Source: IDS-8 sp036381215
GTDB lineage: Bacteria > Pseudomonadota > Gammaproteobacteria > Steroidobacterales > Woeseiaceae
Length of the DNA stretch: 52,718 bases
Direction of reading: 5' to 3'
Assembly (NCBI GenBank): GCA_036381215.1
Contig: DASVDF010000149.1
Location: 1-52,718 of the forward strand
In this document: in pieces, positions 9,279-16,338 of the stretch
Numbering within the stretch: the stretch's first letter is position 1
Layout of the letters: the number at the start of each line of letters is the position of its first letter
Made by a program: the position numbers and the translations under genes
Notes under the pieces: model-generated
Told to the model about the DNA's origin: nothing
Seen by the model: the letters and a program-made list of their open reading frames with translations, nothing else
Databases searched by the model: none

Positions 9279-10466
9279 TCAGTCGGCACAAACGGCCGGG
9301 TTGCCACCATCATCCGGCCCGTCGTTCACGAGCTCGGGCCGGTCGTACACGAGCTCCATGCCGTCGCGCACTCGCTGAATGCCTTCGGTCACGATCAGAT
9401 CGCCCTCGGCGAGCTCGGAGGACTCCACGAGTATTTCGCCCTGCTGACGCTGAATGATGTTGACAGGCACGCGCTGCGCTCGATTGTCGGCAACCGACCA
9501 GACGAATGCGCCCTCAGCGCCCCACTGAACGCCGGTCTCGGGCACGACGGGGTACGGGATACCGGGCACGTCGACGTTGACACGAAAGCTCATCCCGGGA
9601 CGCAGCCGATCGTCCTCGTTGGGGACCAGTGCGCGAGCCATGAACGTTCGCGTTGCCGGATCGATGCGGCTGTCGATGTCCACGACCTCGCCGTAGGCCG
9701 CGGGCCCGCGGCCGTTCCAGGTGGCGAGCTGAACGTCATCCTGAGTAGTCAAACGGCCGCTCAGCAATTCCGGCACCGCGAAAGTGATGAGCAGGGAGCT
9801 GCGGTCGTCCAGCGTCGTGATCTGCGTGTTCGGGTTGATGCGGTCACCCGGGTCAACGTCGGTGATGCCCACGTAGCCGGAGAACGGCGCATTGATGGTG
9901 CGATAATCCAATGCGACCCTGGCTCGCTCGAGCTCGATACGCGCGGCCTCTGCCGCGGCACGGGCCGCATCGATGGCGGTCGGCAGGACAGCACCGCTGT
10001 TGCCGGTCCGCTGATAGCGCTCGTACAGGCGCTCCGCGTCCGCCAGCCGCACCGTTGCGAGCTCGACCGCGAGCTCCTCATCACGGCGGTCGAGCTCTAC
10101 CAGCGCGTCGCCCTCCTGCACCTTCTGGCCGGGCTCGAAATTGACCGCAATCACCTCGCCGGACACGGCCGGGTACACGGCGATGGAGAGTATTGCCCGC
10201 GAAGTACCCACCGCCTCGACCCGGGTCCGCTCCTCGTTCAAGCGCAGGGGCTGCACGATCACCCGGACCTGGGCTCCGGCCGTCCGGAAGTTCGCCTGAA
10301 CGACTCCCTCGTTTCCTTCCCGGCCGCAGGCCGACAACAGGGCCAGGCACAAGGCCGCTACAGCCAGGCGGCGGCAACGTCCTCTCAGGCGGGATCCCCG
10401 GGCAAGCGACGGGTCAGGCGCCCTGCAGATCACCTCATCTGCGTGTTTGGACATGAGCTCAACCAT
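9279..10466 (-). CDS. RND efflux periplasmic adaptor lipoprotein (copy 2)
   Basis: A 395-residue HlyD/AcrA-type adaptor for the pump encoded next. The ATG at 10466 has an AGGG seven bases upstream; an in-frame ATG at 10454 is also possible. The N-terminus is long for a lipoprotein signal: a basic stretch up to residue 33, then LAVAALCLAL and lipobox LLSAC with C47. The true start could therefore lie further in. The core (VGTSRAILSIAVYPAVSGEV, FEPGQKVQEGDALVELD, NAPFSGYVGITDVDPGD, VPETGVQWG) closely matches copy 1. Adaptor and pump form a two-gene operon that duplicates the 1489-5770 operon in order and spacing. Confidence 0.88.
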   Translation of the reverse strand: MVELMSKHADEVICRAPDPSLARGSRLRGRCRRLAVAALCLALLSACGREGNEGVVQANFRTAGAQVRVIVQPLRLNEERTRVEAVGTSRAILSIAVYPAVSGEVIAVNFEPGQKVQEGDALVELDRRDEELAVELATVRLADAERLYERYQRTGNSGAVLPTAIDAARAAAEAARIELERARVALDYRTINAPFSGYVGITDVDPGDRINPNTQITTLDDRSSLLITFAVPELLSGRLTTQDDVQLATWNGRGPAAYGEVVDIDSRIDPATRTFMARALVPNEDDRLRPGMSFRVNVDVPGIPYPVVPETGVQWGAEGAFVWSVADNRAQRVPVNIIQRQQGEILVESSELAEGDLIVTEGIQRVRDGMELVYDRPELVNDGPDDGGNPAVCAD

Positions 10467-10792
10467 GTGCGAACCCTGAGACTTCGGATCGCCGCCGGGA
10501 ATGGACCGCGCCGGCCGGTGGCGCCGCCAGATGCGCTTGCCGGCACGCGCGGGGGAACCTCCGCCGCATGCCAGCGTAGGCAGGAAAGGCCGTCGAAGCT
10601 CTAGCCTGCAGTGCACTGAAACAGGCCCAAAGTGCACAGGGAGCTCGACGCCGGCGCTGCCGCACCGCCCGGTGCGAGGCCGCCGGAAAGCCGATCGCGT
10701 GCCCGATGGCCGCCCGGCTCGAAGGCCCACACTCTCTTGCCGGCCGGGCCATCGAACGCGCGAAAATCACCGCATCGAACGGGCCTCCAGGA
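10467..10792. other. intergenic region, no gene recognised
   Basis: These 326 bases separate the start of the second efflux operon from the stop of the thiamine-diphosphate enzyme. Short frames occur on both strands, but none has a family signature or a convincing ribosome binding site. The region should contain the efflux operon promoter and the 3' end of the upstream operon. I find no terminator with a T run. Confidence 0.3.
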
Positions 10793-12529
10793 TCACCCGT
10801 TGCCGAGCTTCAGGAAATCGGCGATGTCCCAGTAACCGGTGCGGGGCATCGCAACATCCCCGCGCGTCCGCACCTCGAGCAGGTAAGGCCGTTCCTCGGC
10901 GAGCGCGGACTGCAGCGCGGGCTTCAGCTCGCGCGGATCGTCCACCAGCGCGGAACCGATGCCGAATGATTGCGCCATGAGCTGGAAATCGGGGTTGTAG
11001 AGCTTGCCATCGGGCGTCCGGAACTCCGTTCCGTAGGCGTTCTTGAAATACGTCGTCCCGACGGTGCGGATGGTCGAGAAACAGAAGTTGTTGAAGAGAA
11101 CCCAGAGCACGGGCACGTTCAGCTCCACGGCCGTCGTGAGTGCACCGACCACGGACATCAACCCGCCGTCGCCGACGAGACACACCACCTTCCGGTCCGG
11201 CGCCCCGAGCTTCGCCCCTATCGCGGCAGCCGGCGCAAATCCCATCGTGGCAAGACCGCCGCTCGTTACGAAGGAACGCGGTCCCAGGGCGGGAAGCTGC
11301 TGACCGGCGCCATTCTTGTTCCAGCCGACGTCGGTCACGACGACGGCCTCACGCGGCAGGGTCTGCTGCAGTGCGGCCAGCAGCCGCGCCGGGTGTATCG
11401 GACGACCCTCGTCCTGCTGCATGTCGTCGAGCTCGAGTTGCCAGCACTTCTTCTCGGCAGCCACGTCGACCGGTTGGTCAGCGTCGCGCCAGGCAATGCG
11501 GCGCTCCTCTCCCACGGCCCTCAGGAGGGCGGCGAGCGACGCCTTTGCATCGCCGACCAGCCCGAGATCGACCGGGTAAATCTTGCCGATTTCCTGCGGG
11601 TCGATGTCGATCTGGATCAAACGGGCCGGCGGAATCGCGAACGTGAACTCCGGATTCCAGGAGCTGCAATCGGCCTCGGCGAATCCCGTGCCGACGGCAA
11701 GGATGACGTCGGCATTGCGTGCAAGGTCGTTGGCGACGCGAGTCCCCCAGATGCCGGTAGTACCGAGTGCGAGCGGATGATCCTCGGGAAACGCGCCTTT
11801 GCCCATCAGCGTCGTTGCGACGGGAATGCCCGTGAGCTCCGCGAGCTCCAGCAGCTCACTCGTGGCCTCGGCCAGCAGCACGCCATTGCCGACGAAGATG
11901 ACGGGCCGGCTGGCCTGCGCCAGCAGCTTCGTCGCTTGTGCGATGCCGGCCGCATCCGCGGCAGGCCTGGCGTATCCGGGCCTGCGGTTCAGGGTCCTCG
12001 AAATCGAGGCATCCACGGGGCGCGAAAAGACATCCATGGGCACGTCGATCAGGACCGCGCCGGGGCGGCCGGTCTGCGCCAGGTTCAGGGCGCGCGGCAG
12101 CACGTCCGGGAGCAGATTCGGATCGTCCACTCGCCAGACACGCTTGCAGACCGGCCGTAACAGCTCGGCCTGTGAGGCATCGGCGTGGAAGCGGATCCCC
12201 TGGTGCGGCTCCCGCGCGTGATGGTAGGACTGGGTATTGCCCGCAAAGACGAGCATCGGCGTGCAGTCGGCGGCGGCGGTCGCGATGCCGGTAACGGCGT
12301 TGGTCAAACCGGGCGACAGGTGCACGTTGAGAACGGCCAGCTTGTGTGATACCCGGAAATAGGCGTCCGCCGCGTGACCCGCCAGCTGCTCGTGGCGAAA
12401 GGAAACGTACTCGATCCCATGCCGGTGACAGGAGTCGATGAGCGCATAGTTCGTGTGCCCGCACTGGCCGAAGACCTTCTCTACTCCCTCGTTCTTCAGG
12501 CACTCCGCTATATACATCGCTCCATTCAT
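10793..12529 (-). CDS. thiamine-diphosphate-dependent enzyme, acetolactate-synthase-like
   Basis: A 578-residue three-domain ThDP enzyme of the acetolactate synthase/benzoylformate decarboxylase superfamily, likely to cleave or join a C-C bond next to a carbonyl. The N-terminal PYR domain carries the catalytic glutamate E47 in FRHEQLAGHAADAY. The C-terminal PP domain has the ThDP/Mg motif starting GDGGLMSV and ending in NN 27 residues later (VLFNNFCFSTIRT). The ATG at 12529 shares an ATGA overlap with the stop of the citryl-CoA-lyase-like gene, showing translational coupling; a longer frame upstream overlaps that gene and is not real. It is not obviously sulfoacetaldehyde acetyltransferase, oxalyl-CoA decarboxylase or IlvB, and no small regulatory subunit is nearby. 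The context (CoA-transferase, lyase, acylating aldehyde dehydrogenase) points to an aldehyde or acyl-CoA substrate. Confidence 0.8.
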   Translation of the reverse strand: MNGAMYIAECLKNEGVEKVFGQCGHTNYALIDSCHRHGIEYVSFRHEQLAGHAADAYFRVSHKLAVLNVHLSPGLTNAVTGIATAAADCTPMLVFAGNTQSYHHAREPHQGIRFHADASQAELLRPVCKRVWRVDDPNLLPDVLPRALNLAQTGRPGAVLIDVPMDVFSRPVDASISRTLNRRPGYARPAADAAGIAQATKLLAQASRPVIFVGNGVLLAEATSELLELAELTGIPVATTLMGKGAFPEDHPLALGTTGIWGTRVANDLARNADVILAVGTGFAEADCSSWNPEFTFAIPPARLIQIDIDPQEIGKIYPVDLGLVGDAKASLAALLRAVGEERRIAWRDADQPVDVAAEKKCWQLELDDMQQDEGRPIHPARLLAALQQTLPREAVVVTDVGWNKNGAGQQLPALGPRSFVTSGGLATMGFAPAAAIGAKLGAPDRKVVCLVGDGGLMSVVGALTTAVELNVPVLWVLFNNFCFSTIRTVGTTYFKNAYGTEFRTPDGKLYNPDFQLMAQSFGIGSALVDDPRELKPALQSALAEERPYLLEVRTRGDVAMPRTGYWDIADFLKLGNG

Positions 12530-13362
12530 GAACTCGTTGCTCCGTCCTTCGTAGATGGGTTCTGGTCCGGCGTCTCTGCATCCGCATCGATGCTTCGGGG
12601 CAGGGGGCCGTCGTAATTGACGGGAATGCGGATGCGCATCGGACGCTCGCGTGAGTATTCCTCCATGACATGTGCCGTCAGCCCGGCGACCCGACCGATC
12701 ATGAAGACGAGCTTCGCGAACAGCGGAGGAAAATCGAGATCGAACAGCACGGCGGCCAGCGCCCCGTCGACGTTGACCGGCATAGGCTTTATCTGCTCCG
12801 AGACCGCTCTTTCCAGGGCGAGCAGGAATGCGACTCCGGCACCCGCCTTGTTGCAGTCGCGGGCGAGCGCTATCAGGGCTCGCGTGCGCGGATCCGCCGT
12901 ATGCAGCCGGTGTCCAACGCCCGGCAGGCGTTTGCCGCGATCCCGCGCGTCCGCCACCACTCTTCCGGCCGCCGCGTCCAGTGTCAGATCGTGAGTTCTC
13001 GCGAGCTCGAGGCCTTCTGCAATCAGCCGCATGCATGCCATGCCCGCGCCGGCGTGCGCATCGCCGATGGCGAGCACGCCCGCGGCAACCGCTGCTTCCG
13101 GAGCCGCGCGATTCGCGCTGGCAACCAGTCTGGAAGCGGCCGTCGAGGGCGAGCCCGGGCCGTGATCGGAAACCGCGACCAGAACGGCGTCGAGGAGGCG
13201 GCGTTCGGCGCTGTCCGGCAACCGGCCGGTGTGCAAAAGAAAAACCGAATCCGTAAAGCTCGCCTTCGTCATCAGCTCGGAGACGTCATAGCCTCCGATC
13301 CGAATCACGTTCTTTTCCGCGTGCGTAATGCCGGTTTGCCAGGGTTCCTGCATCGTTTTCAC
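12526..13362 (-). CDS. citryl-CoA lyase / citrate synthase-fold protein
   Basis: A 278-residue protein of the citrate-synthase fold, of the short form found in citryl-CoA lyases rather than the roughly 430-residue citrate synthase. Active-site-like elements are visible: a histidine in LPGVGHRLHTADPR and an aspartate in NVDGALAAVLFDL. Proteins of this class cleave or form 3-hydroxyacyl-CoA compounds, giving acetyl-CoA or a similar product plus a keto acid. The true substrate here is unknown. The GTG at 13362 lies 4 bases after the CoA-transferase stop; an ATG three codons in (13353) is an alternative. It sits between the CoA-transferase and the ThDP enzyme in a three-gene coupled operon. Confidence 0.75.
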   Translation of the reverse strand: MKTMQEPWQTGITHAEKNVIRIGGYDVSELMTKASFTDSVFLLHTGRLPDSAERRLLDAVLVAVSDHGPGSPSTAASRLVASANRAAPEAAVAAGVLAIGDAHAGAGMACMRLIAEGLELARTHDLTLDAAAGRVVADARDRGKRLPGVGHRLHTADPRTRALIALARDCNKAGAGVAFLLALERAVSEQIKPMPVNVDGALAAVLFDLDFPPLFAKLVFMIGRVAGLTAHVMEEYSRERPMRIRIPVNYDGPLPRSIDADAETPDQNPSTKDGATSS

Positions 13363-13366
13363 CGCG

Positions 13367-14548
13367 TCAGATGACGCCGGCCTCCCTCAAATCCGCGAGC
13401 TCATCCCGCGTCAGGCCCAGCTCGTCGCAGTAGAACGCCTCGTTGTCGGCGCCGAGCGCCGCGCCGGGCCGCCTGATGTCGCCGGGCGTGCCGGAGAACT
13501 TCGGGATCACGTTGTGCATGCGCACGTTCACTTCCCCGTCCGGTACATCCACCGTCAGCCCGAGCTCCTGCCAGTGCGGGTTGCTGTCGATTTCGCGGAT
13601 CGTCTGCACCGGGTGCGCCGTCAGGCCGTTCTGCAGGATGATTTCGAGGTTTTCGTTCAACGTCCGCTCGCCTATCGCCCTGGAGATGGCTCCATCCAGC
13701 TCGGCGGCATGGCGGACGCGCGCCTCGTTGGTTGCGAAGCGAGCGTCATCCAGCAGGTGACCGAGTGAGTAGCCGACGAGAAATTTCTCCGCCATGGCGG
13801 GGGTCGAACCGCTCACCGCGATCCATTGGCCGTCGAGAGTCTCGTAGACTCCGCGGGGTGCGGAGTTCGTGGAGCGGCTGCCGGTGCGAGTCCGGACCTT
13901 GCCGCAGGCGGCGTACTCGGCCGCGATCGGGCCGAGTACCGAGAAGATCGACTCGAACAGTGACACATCGATGACCTGGCCCTCGCCTCCGTGCGCTTCC
14001 TTGTGAAACAGCGCGAAGGCAATGGCGTTCGCGGCATACAACCCGGAAAACATGTCCGCCAGCGGTGCGGGGGGCAGGACCGGGGCACGCTCCGCCTCGC
14101 CGGTCATCGCCGCAAGGCCGGACGCGGCTTCCACGAGTGAGCCGAAACCCGGGCGCCGGCTCGACGGGCCGTTACGGCCCCAGCCGGAGATCCGCAGCAT
14201 GACGAGGCCGGGATGGACGGCTTTGAGCTCGTCCCATCCCAGCGCATGGCGCTCCAACGTGCCAGGCACGCTCGACTCCATCAGGACATCGAACTTCGGC
14301 AGCATCCGCAAAAGCAGCTGGCGTCCCTCTTCGGAATGGAAATTCAACGTGATGCAGCGCTTGTTGCGCCCGTATACCTTCCACCACAGGTCCCGGCCTT
14401 CGGTGGTCCAGCGCCGCAGCGGATCGCCGGCTCCCGGCCGCTCGACCTTGAGCACGTCGGCACCGAAATCGGCCAGCAGCATGCCTGCCATTCCTCCGGC
14501 AACCATGCGTGACAGGTCGAGCACGCGTACGCCTTCGAGCGGTTTCAC
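13367..14548 (-). CDS. CaiB/BaiF (class III) CoA-transferase
   Basis: A 393-residue class III CoA-transferase, which moves CoA between carboxylic acids. The hallmark N-terminus is present (KPLEGVRVLDLSRMVAGGMAGMLLADFGADVLKVERPGAGDP), as is the conserved aspartate region GQVIDVSLFES around residue 194 that should carry the catalytic Asp. I chose the GTG at 14548 because family homology begins directly after it; frames extending to 14779 add nothing recognisable. It is the first gene of the operon with the citryl-CoA-lyase-like and ThDP genes. It is divergent from the acylating aldehyde dehydrogenase, which would reduce the CoA thioester it makes. Confidence 0.88.
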   Translation of the reverse strand: MKPLEGVRVLDLSRMVAGGMAGMLLADFGADVLKVERPGAGDPLRRWTTEGRDLWWKVYGRNKRCITLNFHSEEGRQLLLRMLPKFDVLMESSVPGTLERHALGWDELKAVHPGLVMLRISGWGRNGPSSRRPGFGSLVEAASGLAAMTGEAERAPVLPPAPLADMFSGLYAANAIAFALFHKEAHGGEGQVIDVSLFESIFSVLGPIAAEYAACGKVRTRTGSRSTNSAPRGVYETLDGQWIAVSGSTPAMAEKFLVGYSLGHLLDDARFATNEARVRHAAELDGAISRAIGERTLNENLEIILQNGLTAHPVQTIREIDSNPHWQELGLTVDVPDGEVNVRMHNVIPKFSGTPGDIRRPGAALGADNEAFYCDELGLTRDELADLREAGVI

Positions 14549-14931
14549 TGCGCGGCCCCTCGCGCAGCCATCGAAGACCTCTCCGGTGAGAGCTCTATTC
14601 GGGGAATATCCATGTCCAGGCAGGAATCGTTTCCGAAGCAGCGTAGCCGGTCCCCGTGGCACGAACCCTAGCCAGCCATGCACAAGCGATGGGCTGAGAA
14701 TGCACGGCGAGGAATCAGCCGGGGCGCGCGAGTCGTCGAGGGCTGCCTGGAGCGGCGGCAAAGTGCTCTCAGGGCCCATACCTGTTCAGGGTCAGCCATG
14801 TCGTGACTTGCCCTCCGGCGAATACAATTTCAGGAATCACCGCATGCCTTCGTATCACGGGAAACTGGCTGCAGTCGCGCACGGCCTGCCGGTATTCGTT
14901 TTGAGGAAGGCAGGACAGCGAGCAAAGGACG
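14549..14931. promoter_or_regulatory. 383-bp divergent promoter region
   Basis: No gene is seen. This spacer lies between the divergent starts of the CoA-transferase operon and the aldehyde dehydrogenase gene, so it should hold both promoters. A purine-rich AAAGGA sits just before the ATG at 14932. No obvious palindromic operator is recognised, and no regulator gene lies beside it. Confidence 0.35.
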
Positions 14932-16338
14932 ATGCCCAGAGACATTACCGACGAAGAACGAGCAGCGGCGCAAGTGCTCCTGGACCGCGCTCGGGCCGCC
15001 ATGGCGGCCGTTGTGCACTACGACCAGACGAGGGTGGACCGGCTGTGCCGGGCCGTCGCGTGGGCGACGGCCAACGAGGAGACCTTCGGCCGACTCACGC
15101 GCATGAGCGTGGACGAGAGCGGCATGGGCAGCGCGGAAGGCGTGCCCGCGCGTCGCTGGAAGATCCTTGGCATCCTGCGCGACGCCCTGCGCACCCCGAG
15201 CGTCGGTGTCATCGAGGAAATCCCCGAAAAGGGTATCGTCAAGTACGGCAAGCCTGCCGGAGTCATCGCCGGGGTGCTGCCGGTCACCAATCCGCTCGTC
15301 ACGATGGTCAACATGGCGATCAATGCGATCAAATGCCGGGACGCCGTCATCTTCTCCCCGCACCCCATGAGCAGGAACACGGCGCTGGAGGTCGCGCGTG
15401 TATTGCGCGCGGCGCTGCAGAAGCAGGGAGCGCCTGAAGACCTGATTCTGTGCGTCGAGAAACCCAGCGTCCCGCTCGCCCAGGAGCTCATGTCGGTGTG
15501 CGACCTGACCATCGCGACCGGCGGCGCGGCCATGGTGAAAGCCGCTTACGGCTCCGGCAAGCCGGCCTACGGCGTGGGAGCCGGCAACGCGACGGTCATC
15601 GTGGACGAGACGGCGGACGTCGCCGAGGCCGCGATGAATACGCGGATCAGCAAGACCCAGAATCACGGCTCCGGATGCTCATGCGACGGCAACCTGCTGG
15701 TCGAGGCGTCCGTCTACGACGAATTCCTCGCCGCCTTGCAGAAGGAAGGCGGCTATCTTGCGAGCGAAGAGGAAAAGAACAGACTCGCTGCCGTGATGTG
15801 GGACGCCGACGGCCGGCGCACGCTCGGGACGGTGGCGAGAGCCGCCGGCGTCATCGCCGCGAAAGCAGGCTTCACCCTGCCCGAGGGCAAGACCTTCATC
15901 ATCGTCAGAGAGGACAGGATCGGCAAAGAGCACCGCTTTTCAGGCGAGAAGCTGTCCCCGGTTCTCGCCATCTTCCGCTACAGCGGCTTCGACAACGCGC
16001 TCAGGATGGTTTCCCGGATCCTGGACGTGGGCGGCAAGGGACATTCGGTCGGCATCGCCTCGTTCGATGACGATCACATCCATCGGCTGGCCATGGCTGC
16101 GCCGGTCAGCCGGATCATGGTGCGGCAGCCGAACGTCCGCGGCAATGCCGGATCGTTCACCAACGGCATGCCGCAAACCGCCAGCCTGGGGTGCGGGACC
16201 TGGGGCGGAAACGTCACCAGCGAAAACCTGAGCGTCAAGCACTACATGAACACGACCTGGGTGAGCCGGGTCATCCCGGAGGACAAGCCGAGCGAGGAGG
16301 AGCTGCTCGGCGAGTTTTACGGATCCGAGATCTTCTGA
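14932..16338 (+). CDS. CoA-acylating aldehyde dehydrogenase (EutE/SauS-like)
   Basis: A 468-residue member of the acylating branch of the aldehyde dehydrogenases, converting an aldehyde plus CoA and NAD(P)+ to an acyl-CoA, or the reverse. The nucleotide-binding fold shows KYGKPAGVIAGVLPVTNP, TGGAAMVKAAYGSGKPAYGVGAGNAT and the catalytic region NHGSGCSCDGN, with C249 or C251 as nucleophile. The Ser-Cys-Ser/Cys context resembles sulfoacetaldehyde dehydrogenases more than the ICASEQ motif of AdhE. The start is supported by AAAGGA five to ten bases upstream. It is divergent from the CoA-transferase operon. Its 3' end overlaps the convergent spermidine-synthase-like gene by 22 bases. Sulfoacetaldehyde is one candidate substrate; the sequence does not prove it. 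Confidence 0.83.
   Translation: MPRDITDEERAAAQVLLDRARAAMAAVVHYDQTRVDRLCRAVAWATANEETFGRLTRMSVDESGMGSAEGVPARRWKILGILRDALRTPSVGVIEEIPEKGIVKYGKPAGVIAGVLPVTNPLVTMVNMAINAIKCRDAVIFSPHPMSRNTALEVARVLRAALQKQGAPEDLILCVEKPSVPLAQELMSVCDLTIATGGAAMVKAAYGSGKPAYGVGAGNATVIVDETADVAEAAMNTRISKTQNHGSGCSCDGNLLVEASVYDEFLAALQKEGGYLASEEEKNRLAAVMWDADGRRTLGTVARAAGVIAAKAGFTLPEGKTFIIVREDRIGKEHRFSGEKLSPVLAIFRYSGFDNALRMVSRILDVGGKGHSVGIASFDDDHIHRLAMAAPVSRIMVRQPNVRGNAGSFTNGMPQTASLGCGTWGGNVTSENLSVKHYMNTTWVSRVIPEDKPSEEELLGEFYGSEIF

Noticed and set aside
10793..12529. Naming the ThDP enzyme sulfoacetaldehyde acetyltransferase (Xsc) because of the neighbouring SauS-like gene.
   Set aside because: The N-terminal region and length do not resemble Xsc as I know it, and no phosphotransacetylase gene is present. 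The pathway stays open.
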